From assembly GCA_034440395.1 (NCBI GenBank), contig JAWXBW010000034.1, positions 1 through 47,874 on the forward strand: DNA of 47,874 nucleotides. Reading direction: 5' to 3'. The position numbers were made by a program, and so were the translations under genes. A model generated the notes under the pieces. That model saw nothing but the letters and a program-made list of their open reading frames with translations, did no database searches and was not told the DNA's origin. This document shows positions 8,550 to 17,570 of the stretch, piece by piece; the stretch's first letter is position 1, and each line of letters opens with the position of its first letter. The DNA is from JAAUTS01 sp034440395. Its GTDB lineage: Bacteria; Verrucomicrobiota; Verrucomicrobiia; Methylacidiphilales; JAAUTS01.

Positions 8550-8561
8550 CCCCCTAAGATT

Positions 8562-9029
8562 TTACTTTTTCAATAAGTCTCTTATTTCTTTCAATAAAAC
8601 GATGTCTTCAGGCGTAGCCGCTACAGGTTCAGGAGTTGGTGCTGCGGCGGGTTCTAGCTTGCGTAACGTATTGACCGCTTTGATTAAGACGAAGACGCCT
8701 AACATTAAGAAGAAAAAGCTAACCAAGGTATTAATGAAGACGCCGTAGGTCATGATGGAGTAGCCTTGGTCTGCCATAAATTTTACCGTAGGCAAACTGT
8801 CACCTGCGTCTAGGGCAGCTTTTGCGGCCGCAATTCCCTTAGGCGTTAACGGAACATAAAGGTTTTCAAAATTAACTTTGCCTAAGCCCAGCGAGACGAT
8901 GGGCATGATGATGTCCTTAACCATAGAGGTAACCACGGGACCAAAAGCTCCGCCTACAATGACCCCGATAGCTAGGTCAAAAGCGTTACCTTTTGTGATA
9001 AATTCTTTAAATTCACCGACAATTTTCAT
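8562..9029 (-). CDS. mscL: Large-conductance mechanosensitive channel MscL
   Basis: Pentameric inner-membrane emergency valve that opens on hypo-osmotic shock. The N-terminus (MKIVGEFKEFITKGNAFDLAIGVIVGGAF in E. coli-like order) carries the first pore helix with its glycine/alanine pattern. A periplasmic loop and the second helix follow (FINTLVSFFFLMLGVFVLIKA). A Pro/Ala-rich linker leads to a C-terminal amphipathic helix (DIVLLKEIRDLLKK). Length 155 is slightly longer than the E. coli protein (136) because of the loop and linker. Single gene, convergent with the upstream-strand neighbour. Confidence 0.95.
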   Translation of the reverse strand: MKIVGEFKEFITKGNAFDLAIGVIVGGAFGPVVTSMVKDIIMPIVSLGLGKVNFENLYVPLTPKGIAAAKAALDAGDSLPTVKFMADQGYSIMTYGVFINTLVSFFFLMLGVFVLIKAVNTLRKLEPAAAPTPEPVAATPEDIVLLKEIRDLLKK

Positions 9030-9068
9030 AATGTCATTTTGTTGGTGTTACTAATTCTATCTTGCTAA

Positions 9069-9521
9069 TTAAGGCAGTAATTTTTGCACAAGGCTGCTCA
9101 GCGTTTTACCATCTACCCGCCCAGCGGCTTTCGGCGTGGCGATTTTCATGACTGCACCCATTTGAGCTTTAGTGGTCGCACCTGATTCTGCGATAGATTC
9201 TAAAACGATCTTCTCAATTTCAGCTTCGCTTAATGCTGCGGGTAAAAACGTTTCTAATAAAGTCTTCTCGCTCAGTTCTTGGGCGGCTGTCTCTGTGCGA
9301 CCCGCCTTAGTAAAACTGTCGATGGATTCTTGACGTTTCTTTATTTCTTTACGAATGATGGTGATGACTTCTTCATCACTGGGAACGGTATTCACGCTGC
9401 CCTTTTCGATGGCGGCGTATTTATAGGCTGACTTTAACATACGCAGGACGTTAGCGGTGTTTAAGTCCCTAGCCCGCATGGAGTCTTTCAGTTGATCATC
9501 GATTTTTTGTACAAGTGACAT
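9069..9521 (-). CDS. GatB/YqeY-domain protein
   Basis: Soluble helical protein of 150 residues from the ATG at 9521 (MSLVQKIDDQLKDSMRARD), the canonical start of the family. The frame extends upstream to 9587, but that extension is unlike the family. The YqeY fold is shared with the tRNA-binding tail of GatB, and the conserved EIKKRQESIDSFTKAGR and AGRVDGKTLSSLVQKLL segments are present. Precise function is unknown; a role in tRNA-dependent amidation is only suggested by homology. Confidence 0.85.
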   Translation of the reverse strand: MSLVQKIDDQLKDSMRARDLNTANVLRMLKSAYKYAAIEKGSVNTVPSDEEVITIIRKEIKKRQESIDSFTKAGRTETAAQELSEKTLLETFLPAALSEAEIEKIVLESIAESGATTKAQMGAVMKIATPKAAGRVDGKTLSSLVQKLLP

Positions 9522-9641
9522 ATTTAATAGAGTGGAGACAATTAGGTTAAGGCGCAAGAAGTTAGCTTTAGCTAATAACATAGTCATGTTGCCTCATTGA
9601 AACGGAAACCGTATGGGGATGGGCGTAAGACCTATCCGTTG

Positions 9642-10109
9642 TTAAAGTTTAACGGCATTGACGACAAGGATGAGCAGACCTTGGTCGTAGAGGGGACCTT
9701 TTATTATGATAGGGGTGTTGGGCTTAGGAATGAAGCTGCCTTTAAGGACAGGTTTTTCCTCCTGGCTCAGTTCAAAATCATAGCGTGGCGACGCAGGGTT
9801 AACAGCTTGCACGGTGAGAGAGAAAAGTTTATTCGGCCAAGCCGTGACGGGCGAAAAAGAATGGGGGTAAACCATGGCGGTGCCTATTTTTTGGTAGGTC
9901 TGGTAGCCGAAGAGCTTGACCAGATTATCTCTCAGCTTCAGATTATCTCCCAGCTCGTCACGGGCTGCTCCGTTCTGAGCGAAGTAAAGAGTGACGACGA
10001 TTTCTCTAGGGGCAAGGGGAACGTCTTGGGCGTGGGCAAAGCTCAGACCCAGCCAGGCCAAGAGGCTTAAAGCTAACCACGAACTCCATTTGATTGGTAA
10101 ATAAACCAT
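9642..10109 (-). CDS. Secreted hypothetical protein of the ECF sigma operon
   Basis: 155 residues with a clear signal peptide (hydrophobic SWLALSLLAWLGLSFAHA, predicted cleavage after AHA-Q at about residue 28). The mature part is beta-rich and has no motif I recognise. Its start ATG overlaps the stop of the preceding gene as TAATG, so it is translationally coupled. As the third gene after a sigma factor and its probable anti-sigma factor, it may be a periplasmic sensor partner or a regulated target. Confidence 0.65.
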   Translation of the reverse strand: MVYLPIKWSSWLALSLLAWLGLSFAHAQDVPLAPREIVVTLYFAQNGAARDELGDNLKLRDNLVKLFGYQTYQKIGTAMVYPHSFSPVTAWPNKLFSLTVQAVNPASPRYDFELSQEEKPVLKGSFIPKPNTPIIIKGPLYDQGLLILVVNAVKL

Positions 10110-10501
10110 TATTTAAGAGGATAGGACGAGGGGATGTAGTGGTAACCAGTTACCCAAACAACGTCCGCCCCGTTACTTTTAAAAGTATTAGCAAAAAGTT
10201 CTGGCCCCGTCGAATCAATGTTCAAGTCTGATTTACTTGTGTAGAAAAGGACACCTGTCACCAAAAATAACGCAGCCAACCCAGTTACAGGAAGAAGACG
10301 CATTTTCCAAAGCGAGAAAAAAGATGGCTCTTCTTTTTTAAGCTCTTCCCGCAGGCGCGTCCAAGCCCAGGCCTGATGTTGGTCGCTACGGTTTTGAGTC
10401 TGCGCTAATGAGCGTAAATCTCTGCGGAGGTCTTGCAGCGCAGAGGCGGGAGCGGCTTCGAGTGAGTCCAGTTCTTTCTGGAAAGATTTAGAGTTCTTCA
10501 T
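10109..10501 (-). CDS. Probable anti-sigma factor, single-pass membrane protein
   Basis: 130 residues with a charged cytoplasmic N-terminal part of about 70 residues, one membrane segment (LLPVTGLAALFLVTGVLFY) and a short periplasmic tail. It overlaps the end of the sigma factor gene by 14 bp and the next start by 2 bases. The layout and position fit an anti-sigma factor, but no zinc-binding HxxxCxxC motif is present, so the call rests on context and topology. Confidence 0.55.
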   Translation of the reverse strand: MKNSKSFQKELDSLEAAPASALQDLRRDLRSLAQTQNRSDQHQAWAWTRLREELKKEEPSFFSLWKMRLLPVTGLAALFLVTGVLFYTSKSDLNIDSTGPELFANTFKSNGADVVWVTGYHYIPSSYPLK

Positions 10502-11102
10502 AATTTTCTTGCAGGAGTTTTTTTAATTTCTGACAGCTATAAAAAAGACGGGAGAGGACGGTGCCCTTTTGTATTCTTAAGATTTGCGCCGTTTCCTCAG
10601 TGGAGAGGCCTTGGATCAAACGGAGCTCGACCACGGCTCGTTGATCTGGACTTAGTTTTTCTAAAGCCTTCTGGATGATGGCATGACGATCTCTATGCTC
10701 AGCCGCGTGGGCTCCCGTTTGCGTGTCGATCGCTTCATGGGGTTGGGATTCCTCGTCATCTTGCAAGGGAAAGAGCCCAAGCCATTTTTGGCGACGAGAT
10801 CGTTTACGTAAGGCGTCATAACAGTGATTAATTGTGATGCGATATAGCCAAGTGCTAACTTTAGAGTTGCCTTGGAAACGATCGAAGGAACGGAAAGCCT
10901 TCACAAAGGCCTCCTGCACTACGTCTTCGGTCAAGCTTTCATCTTGTAAAATATGATTCACGGCACTCCATAAAGGTTTATAGTAGTGTTGATGCAAGGT
11001 TTCCCACGCACGCTCTTTTTGAAGTCCATCCGTATCCAACGAACGGGCAGCAAGCAGCCACTGTGGTTCCGAGAAAATCACTACTTCCTTTGAGACGTCC
11101 AT
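10488..11102 (-). CDS. ECF-family RNA polymerase sigma factor
   Basis: 204 residues with region 2 (DEDVVQEAFVKAFRSFDRF-like; here LTEDVVQEAFVKAFRSFDRF shortened around VSTWLYRITINHCYDALRK) and region 4 (LSPDQRAVVELRLIQGLSTEE followed by KGTVLSRLFYSCQKLKK). The segment between the two is longer than usual and polar. It directs transcription of an envelope-type regulon, to judge by the following membrane and secreted proteins. The three genes form a tight operon. Confidence 0.92.
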   Translation of the reverse strand: MDVSKEVVIFSEPQWLLAARSLDTDGLQKERAWETLHQHYYKPLWSAVNHILQDESLTEDVVQEAFVKAFRSFDRFQGNSKVSTWLYRITINHCYDALRKRSRRQKWLGLFPLQDDEESQPHEAIDTQTGAHAAEHRDRHAIIQKALEKLSPDQRAVVELRLIQGLSTEETAQILRIQKGTVLSRLFYSCQKLKKLLQENYEEL

Positions 11103-11174
11103 GAGTTAACTTCTATTCAGGCCAGATTAAATTAAAGTTCCAAGTTCTAAGTTTAAAGTTAATAGTAAGAATAC

Positions 11175-12290
11175 GTGAAAATACTGCATCGCTACCTTTT
11201 AAAGCAAGTCGTCCTAACCTCATTGGCGGCAATCGTCACGTTGACCTTTGTTGTGTTGATGTTTGATGCCTTTAAACGCCTGACTATCCTGTTGATTGAT
11301 AATGACGTTTCCTTAGTCACTATTTTTTACATGCTACTCTTGCTCGTGCCGCAAGCCCTCACGCTCACCATTCCTTGTGGCCTACTTACGGGCATTATTA
11401 TTGTCTTTGGACGCATGTGTCATAGCCTAGAAATTACCGCCATTCGGGCTGCTGGACTCGGCCTCATTCCATTTATCGCGCCCGTCGTTCTGCTTAGTTT
11501 GTTCCTCAGCATTTTTTGTTTCTACAACAATGCGCTGCTAGCACCGCAGGCCATGACCAAGTTTAAATTGATGTTTGTCGAAATGGCTAAAAATAATCCT
11601 ACTGCCTTTATTCGTGCGCAAGAACCGATAACGCGCTTCGGCGGCATGAAAGTTTACGTAGAAAAAAAATACGGTAACACTCTGGAAGGTATTCATATTT
11701 GGAGATTAGGCGCCAACAACATTCCCGTGAGCAGCATACGAGCAGATCGTGGCATCATCTCGGCCGACTTACAGGATATGTCTCTCACCATTACTCTCAC
11801 CAACGCCCGCCAAGAAGACCGCGGAAAAGATCCCACTCGCCTTCAACAAATTGAAACGGGCATGAAAGCCGCCCAGTTACCCATTAAAGTTTCCATCCGT
11901 GACATGCTCGACACCACGAAGATCAGTAACAACATTAGCATTTTACCCATCGAAGAATTACGGGGACGCATCTTTGGTAAGATAGGGCAAGAGTCCAATG
12001 TCATACCTCTTCTCACCGAACTGCAGCGTCGTCTCGTTTTCTCCATGTCGTGCTTTACCTTTGCCTTAGTTGGGATTCCCCTAGCCATCAGCACGGGGCG
12101 CAAAGAAACTTCCGTCGCATGCTTGCTCAGCCTTGGCGTTGCCGTTACGTATTTCTTACTCGTCCTAGTTGCTATGGCCTTTAAAGAAAATGCTTCGGCC
12201 TATCCAGAACTCATCGTCTGGATTCCCACCATCCTGTTTCAAGGACTAGGCTTCTGGCTCTTATATAAAGTAAATAATCATCCTGCATAA
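11175..12290 (+). CDS. LptF/LptG-family permease (YjgP/YjgQ)
   Basis: 371 residues starting with GTG. The N-terminal membrane pair (LHRYLLKQVVLTSLAAIVTLTFVVLMFD) and three-helix block, a periplasmic jellyroll domain (about 140-260) and a C-terminal membrane block match the LptF/LptG permeases that drive lipopolysaccharide from the inner membrane to the Lpt bridge with the LptB ATPase. Members usually come as a pair; only one is here, so it cannot be assigned to F or G. This supports a Gram-negative envelope. Confidence 0.87.
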   Translation: MKILHRYLLKQVVLTSLAAIVTLTFVVLMFDAFKRLTILLIDNDVSLVTIFYMLLLLVPQALTLTIPCGLLTGIIIVFGRMCHSLEITAIRAAGLGLIPFIAPVVLLSLFLSIFCFYNNALLAPQAMTKFKLMFVEMAKNNPTAFIRAQEPITRFGGMKVYVEKKYGNTLEGIHIWRLGANNIPVSSIRADRGIISADLQDMSLTITLTNARQEDRGKDPTRLQQIETGMKAAQLPIKVSIRDMLDTTKISNNISILPIEELRGRIFGKIGQESNVIPLLTELQRRLVFSMSCFTFALVGIPLAISTGRKETSVACLLSLGVAVTYFLLVLVAMAFKENASAYPELIVWIPTILFQGLGFWLLYKVNNHPA

Positions 12291-12316
12291 ACCGATCCAA
12301 AGTTCCCCCCTCCTCA

Positions 12317-13273
12317 CTAGCATGAGCGTAAGCGATGCACCGTAATTTCAGGAGGACAATAAAATCGCGCAGCAACACCACAACTACCCGTTCCCACTGA
12401 CGTGTAACCCTGCATCCCACCGCAACGCCAAGCCCCCTTGACCCGCTCCTGCGGCATACTCCGTCGCACCGGACACACTAACACCCGCCCTCCAGGTAAA
12501 CACATCTGACCACCGTGTGTGTGCCCAGCTAACATTAAGTTATATCCATACCCCGCCGCTTCCTCTGCAGCTTCTGGCGTGTGGCACAATAAAATCGTCG
12601 CCTCCCCCAGCGGCATCATTCCACGGGCTTTAGCAAAATCATGTGTCTTATAAAAATGAGGATCATCCACCCCGCATAACCAAAATCTCGCCCCAACCTC
12701 GCCAATCGCCATCGTCTCATTTAACAATATTGGCAGTCCCGCCGCTTCTAGTTCGGGCACGATCTCAATAAAATCATGATTTCCTAAAACCCCTGCCCGC
12801 GGCCCGGTGAGAGCAGAGATTATTTTTTTCATTCCGACCATGCAGCCCATGGAATTTTCACGCGTGGTATTACGAAAGTCCCCCGTTATCACTGCTCCAT
12901 CATGTGGAGTTATCTTAATTAATTCACAAATAATAGGTAATAATTCTTGATCTAAATCTAAATGTAAATCCGTTAACTGTAAAAGCCGGAAACCATCTAA
13001 GGCTTTCGGAAATCCTGCGATTACCCAGTCTTTTTCTACCACACGTAAACCTAAAAATCCCTTACGCCCTAGTTTGGTTAGCCCTCCCAATTTCAAAAAA
13101 GTTTTCATCAAGCTATCCAAGGGAAGTAAGCGTTCGATTTTAAAAAGCCCTTCCCCTTGGTGATTAAACCTAGCCCAATGATTAGCCTGTTTTTCTAAGC
13201 GCTGCCGTAATAAATCTGACCCTAATCTTTGAGCTAAATTTGCATACACCTCAGACCGAAGCACAGTATTCAT
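12317..13273 (-). CDS. Metallophosphoesterase (YaeI-like)
   Basis: 318 residues with the full set of calcineurin-type metal motifs in order: TDLHLD, GDFRNT, GNHD, CHTPE and AGHTHGGQ. The N-terminal 90 residues are an extra region without a membrane segment. The family includes phosphodiesterases acting on UDP-diacylglucosamine-like lipids and cyclic nucleotides, and the substrate is not predictable. The start ATG overlaps the stop of dnaE as ATGA, so it is translated with the replicase. Convergent with the Lpt permease gene. Confidence 0.85.
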   Translation of the reverse strand: MNTVLRSEVYANLAQRLGSDLLRQRLEKQANHWARFNHQGEGLFKIERLLPLDSLMKTFLKLGGLTKLGRKGFLGLRVVEKDWVIAGFPKALDGFRLLQLTDLHLDLDQELLPIICELIKITPHDGAVITGDFRNTTRENSMGCMVGMKKIISALTGPRAGVLGNHDFIEIVPELEAAGLPILLNETMAIGEVGARFWLCGVDDPHFYKTHDFAKARGMMPLGEATILLCHTPEAAEEAAGYGYNLMLAGHTHGGQMCLPGGRVLVCPVRRSMPQERVKGAWRCGGMQGYTSVGTGSCGVAARFYCPPEITVHRLRSC

Positions 13274-16200
13274 CGCTTATAATAGGATTTGCGCCGTTGC
13301 ATCTCAGGCATGGGCTTCACACGTAAGCGAACCGAGTGGGAACCAAATTTTTTCCGTAGCTCCCGCAGGATCTGTAGGGAACTCTTCACCGCAAATTCTT
13401 CCCCCGCCTCAATCACAGCGCAGCCGCCCCCTTCACCAGGGATCTGTAGGCACAAGGGCGTCACCCCATGATACTCCCGCGCTAATTGTTCTAATTCCGA
13501 GAAATGTTCTGGCCCACATTCACTTCGTTCAAAATATACGTACACCTCGCGAATCAAACTCTCACAAGCCTCATCCAAAGGAGTAATATGCTGAGCCAAC
13601 ATTTTCGCTTGGTCATCCATGCTGCGATCAATAAATCCCGCCACAATCAGCGGCGCACCGATTTCTAACTGGTTGCCGTGTTTTTGGTACAGCTCATTAA
13701 ATAACGTAATTTCAATCCGCCCCGTCTTGTCCTCCAAGACTAAACGCGCGTAGGGCCGTTGATCTTTCGTCAATCTCACTTCCTTAGAACAAATCACTCC
13801 AGCCACTCGGACAGGCGTGTCATGAGCCTCCTCACAAGACTCCCCCATGTTGAGATTTCTGAATGCCCGTAAATCACTCTCAAACTCATCCACGGGATGT
13901 CCTGTCACATAAAATCCCAACAACTCTTTTTCACCATCTAGTCGTTGCCGCACTGGCCAATCATCCAAAGCCTCCCCAAATGCCTGACCCTTCTTTTTCT
14001 TAACTGGCGCTGGCGCCTCCATTAAAAACATCCCTTGCCCACTGTCTCTATCCCGAGCTAAAGAGGCGGCCTGAGCCAGTGCCTGTTCGATTTGGGAAAA
14101 TAACTGGGCTCGGTTCTTATTCATTTCATCAAAGGCACCTGACCTGACAAGGCTTTCAATCGTCTTGCGATTTAACGCTTTAAATTCCACCCGTTTACAA
14201 AAATCATCAAGCGACTCAAAGTCACCACCCACCTTCCTTGCCTCCACTACAGCTTGCGCTGCGCCTTCGCCTACATTTTTAATCGCCGCAAGACCATAGC
14301 GAATCTCTTCAGGCCCCACACTGAAAGCTAATTCACTGTGATTCACACTGGGGGGTAGCACCTTCACTCGCATCTGCTTGGCCTCTGCCACGAAGAGAGA
14401 TATTTTATCCGTATTATCTAACTCATTCGAAAGCAGTGCCGCCATGAACTGCACGGGGTAATTGGCCTTTAGATAAGCTGTTTGATAGGAAATCAATCCA
14501 TAGGCCGCACTATGCGATTTATTAAAACCATAGCCCGCAAATTTCTCTAACAAATCAAAAATTTCCCCCGCTTTTTTGGGCGCAATTTGGTTGACCCGCT
14601 CACAGCCTTCGATAAAGGTCTGCCTCTGCTTATTCATCTCCTCCAGTTTTTTCTTGCCCATGGCACGACGTAATAAATCGGCATCCCCTAAGCTGTAACC
14701 TGCCAGCACCTGTGCCGCCGCCATGACCTGCTCTTGGTAGATCATAATCCCGTAAGTATCCTCAGAAACGGTTTTCAAGAGAGGATGTTCATACTCAAAT
14801 TTTACCTCACCCTTCTTCCGCTTTATATATTCTGGAATAAGATCCATTGGACCTGGCCTATATAGAGCAATCAATGCAATGATGTCATGAATCGTCTCAA
14901 TACTAAAACTCAGGCAGGTGCGCCGCATTCCAGGAGATTCCACCTGAAACACTCCGATATTCTGCGCCCGATTTAATAAGTCGAAGGTCTTAGCATCATC
15001 AATGGGAAAGGTTAAGGCATCCAACTTCTCACCCGTAGATTCTTCAATTAAACGCAAAGCATCTTGAATCACCGTTAATGTTTTCAGCCCTAAGAAATCC
15101 ATCTTTAACATCCCTAACGCCCCCAAAGGATCCATCTCATACTGCGTAATCACGTTCCCGTGATCGTCACGCGTGAGTGGAATAAATTCCGTCAAATCAC
15201 GATCCCCGATTACGACACCCGCCGCATGAGTTCCGGTCTGGCGCACCATTCCTTCCAGCGTTAGTGCCGTATCAATTACCTCGCGCACTCGCTCATCGGC
15301 CTCGTACAAAGCTTTCATGTCAGGATTGGCCTCTAGCCCCTTTTTAATCGTGATCTTCGGATCTTTAGGGATCATGTCCGCAATGCGCGAGGCTTCAGAA
15401 AAATTCATGCCCATCACCCGCGCTACATCTCGAATTGCCATTTTAGCCCCGAAGGTTCCATAGGTTACTATCTGCGCCACGGAACGTTCCCCATATTTAT
15501 CCTTCACATATTGGATCACTTCACTGCGCCGATTTTGACAAAAATCCACGTCGATATCAGGTGGTGAGATACGCTCAGGATTTAAAAATCGTTCGAAAAG
15601 TAACTTATAATGAATCGGGTCTAAATCCGTAATTCCCATTACATAAGCCACCATGCTACCTGCGGCAGAACCACGCCCTGGTCCGACAGGGATTCCGTTC
15701 TTTTTCCCGTAGTTAATAAAATCCCAGACGATTAAGAAATAACTCGTAAACCCCATCTTCTCGATCACGCCCATCTCGTATTCCAACCGTTGCCGTAACT
15801 CTGGCTCCTGCGCCCGTTCTTTATAGCACCGGGTCATCCCCGTCTCACAAATCTCACGTAAATACGCATCCCGCATTTTCCCCTCAGGCACTGGGTAGGC
15901 GGGGAATTTATCCTTACCGAAAACCAGCTGCACATCACAACGCTGGGCAATCTCCAGAGAGTTCGCACAAGCCTCTGGCATATCCGCAAACAACAATGCC
16001 ATATCATCGGGACTCTTCAAATAAAACTCATCTGAAGGAAAACGTAACCGTTTTTCATCTCCTAACTTAGCTCCTGTCTGGATACATAATAAAATTTCAT
16101 GCGCCCGCGCATGATTCTTAGCCACGTAATGCACATTATTCGTAGCCACCAAAGGTATGCCCGTCTGCTGAGAAAGTTTTTTGTAGAACCCCCTGATCTG

Positions 16201-16755
16201 TTCCTCCACTTCCATCCCGTGGTTATGCACTTCTAAAAAGAAATCATCCGGGCCGAAAATATTACGAAAATCATCCACCGCTTTTTCCGCATCTTTCACA
16301 CGACCCTGCAAAAAAGCTTGAGCCATTTCACTGCGTGAACAAGCCGTCGTCCCGATTAAGCCTTCACGATATTTATTGAGTAACTCTTTATCAATCCTCG
16401 GCGTGCCGCCTGAATTCTCTAAATGCGCTTGGCTAACTAACTTTACTAAATTTTGGTAACCAACTAAATCCTTTGCCAGTAAAATGAAATGCGTATTCGG
16501 ATCCTTCCCGCCAGGCACACTCTTCTCCGTCATCGAACCAGGAGCCATATAGATCTCGCAACCTATGATTGGCTTAATCCCTGCCCCCTGAGCCGCTTGA
16601 TAGAATTCAATCGCTCCAAATAAGTTCCCGTGATCCGTTATCGCTAGAGCTGACATCCCCAAATCCTTGGCTCGACCTACTACATCCTTAGCCCGGCACG
16701 CCCCATCAAGAAGGGAATATTCCGTATGAACGTGGAGATGAACAAAGTCAGGCAT
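13270..16755 (-). CDS. dnaE: DNA polymerase III alpha subunit (replicative)
   Basis: Catalytic subunit of the chromosomal replicase, 1161 residues from the ATG at 16755 (MPDFVHLHVHTEYSLLDGA), the normal start of the family. The frame is open up to 16827 but that part is not conserved. The PHP domain has intact metal ligands (HLHVH at 6-10, AITDHGN). The palm shows GPGRGSAAGS, PDIDVDF and KMDFLGLKTL. HNKSHSAAYG-like NKSHSAAYGLISYQT, helix-hairpin-helix, the clamp-binding motif QGMF and an OB fold follow. This is a DnaE1-type enzyme, in contrast to the DnaE2-like half of the fused protein at 1266-5345. Confidence 0.96.
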   Translation of the reverse strand: MPDFVHLHVHTEYSLLDGACRAKDVVGRAKDLGMSALAITDHGNLFGAIEFYQAAQGAGIKPIIGCEIYMAPGSMTEKSVPGGKDPNTHFILLAKDLVGYQNLVKLVSQAHLENSGGTPRIDKELLNKYREGLIGTTACSRSEMAQAFLQGRVKDAEKAVDDFRNIFGPDDFFLEVHNHGMEVEEQIRGFYKKLSQQTGIPLVATNNVHYVAKNHARAHEILLCIQTGAKLGDEKRLRFPSDEFYLKSPDDMALLFADMPEACANSLEIAQRCDVQLVFGKDKFPAYPVPEGKMRDAYLREICETGMTRCYKERAQEPELRQRLEYEMGVIEKMGFTSYFLIVWDFINYGKKNGIPVGPGRGSAAGSMVAYVMGITDLDPIHYKLLFERFLNPERISPPDIDVDFCQNRRSEVIQYVKDKYGERSVAQIVTYGTFGAKMAIRDVARVMGMNFSEASRIADMIPKDPKITIKKGLEANPDMKALYEADERVREVIDTALTLEGMVRQTGTHAAGVVIGDRDLTEFIPLTRDDHGNVITQYEMDPLGALGMLKMDFLGLKTLTVIQDALRLIEESTGEKLDALTFPIDDAKTFDLLNRAQNIGVFQVESPGMRRTCLSFSIETIHDIIALIALYRPGPMDLIPEYIKRKKGEVKFEYEHPLLKTVSEDTYGIMIYQEQVMAAAQVLAGYSLGDADLLRRAMGKKKLEEMNKQRQTFIEGCERVNQIAPKKAGEIFDLLEKFAGYGFNKSHSAAYGLISYQTAYLKANYPVQFMAALLSNELDNTDKISLFVAEAKQMRVKVLPPSVNHSELAFSVGPEEIRYGLAAIKNVGEGAAQAVVEARKVGGDFESLDDFCKRVEFKALNRKTIESLVRSGAFDEMNKNRAQLFSQIEQALAQAASLARDRDSGQGMFLMEAPAPVKKKKGQAFGEALDDWPVRQRLDGEKELLGFYVTGHPVDEFESDLRAFRNLNMGESCEEAHDTPVRVAGVICSKEVRLTKDQRPYARLVLEDKTGRIEITLFNELYQKHGNQLEIGAPLIVAGFIDRSMDDQAKMLAQHITPLDEACESLIREVYVYFERSECGPEHFSELEQLAREYHGVTPLCLQIPGEGGGCAVIEAGEEFAVKSSLQILRELRKKFGSHSVRLRVKPMPEMQRRKSYYKR

Positions 16756-16889
16756 AAGAGAACTCAATTCCAGACGGAAAACTCTCATAGTGCAATGGGC
16801 ATTTGTGGTTCCTAGATCAACCCACATTTTCTCCTCAATCCCTCACTTTGCCCCTTGGCCTTTCCCACCCTTTATTCTAAAGTAATCTC

Positions 16890-17570
16890 ATGCGCATACT
16901 CATCGTGGAAGACGATCCTAAAATTGCCTCCTTCCTTGCTAAAGGATTAAAAGAATCTGGCTTTTCCATCGACCTTGCTACCAACGGCACCGACGGCCTC
17001 CACCTAGCCCTTACTGAAACCTACGACGCCGCCGTCTTAGACCTCATGCTCCCAGGACTCGACGGCCTGTCCCTTCTCGAACGTATGCGCTCCAGCCGCA
17101 GTAAAACTCCCGTCCTCATCCTCAGTGCCAAGCGTAGCGTAGGTGACCGAGTCCGTGGGCTCCAAGCTGGGGGCGATGACTACATGGTTAAACCCTTCGC
17201 TTTTTCAGAACTTCTCGCCCGACTTCAATCTCTCATCCGCCGCTCCTCCGGTGCTTCCGAAATTTCCCAACTCAGCTACGCCGATTTAAAAATGGATCTC
17301 CTCAAACGCGAAGTATCTCGCAATGGCGTCAAACTTTACCTTCAAGCTAAAGAATTTTCCCTTCTCGATTACCTTTTGCGTAACGCTGAACACATCATCA
17401 CGAAAACCTCCATCCTTGAGCACGTTTACGACTATAGCTTCGATCCCCAGACCAACGTAGTCGATGTTCTCGTCTGCCGCTTACGCAATAAAATCGATAA
17501 AGATTTTCCCAAAAAACTTATACATACCGTCCGCGGCATGGGCTACGTCCTGCGTAGAGAAAATGATTAA
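16890..17570 (+). CDS. OmpR/PhoB-family response regulator
   Basis: 226 residues: receiver domain with acidic pocket Glu7/Asp8/Asp9 and phospho-acceptor Asp51 (AVLDLMLPG), the LSAK switch, and a C-terminal winged helix (about 128-224, ending TVRGMGYVLR). The overall sequence resembles the CusR/CopR and QseB subgroup. It overlaps the next gene by 8 bp, forming a two-component operon divergent from dnaE. Confidence 0.93.
   Translation: MRILIVEDDPKIASFLAKGLKESGFSIDLATNGTDGLHLALTETYDAAVLDLMLPGLDGLSLLERMRSSRSKTPVLILSAKRSVGDRVRGLQAGGDDYMVKPFAFSELLARLQSLIRRSSGASEISQLSYADLKMDLLKREVSRNGVKLYLQAKEFSLLDYLLRNAEHIITKTSILEHVYDYSFDPQTNVVDVLVCRLRNKIDKDFPKKLIHTVRGMGYVLRREND

Noticed and set aside
9597..10070. 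157-codon frame on the plus strand
   Set aside because: Opposite to a signal-peptide gene that is coupled to the sigma operon; sequence has no family features.
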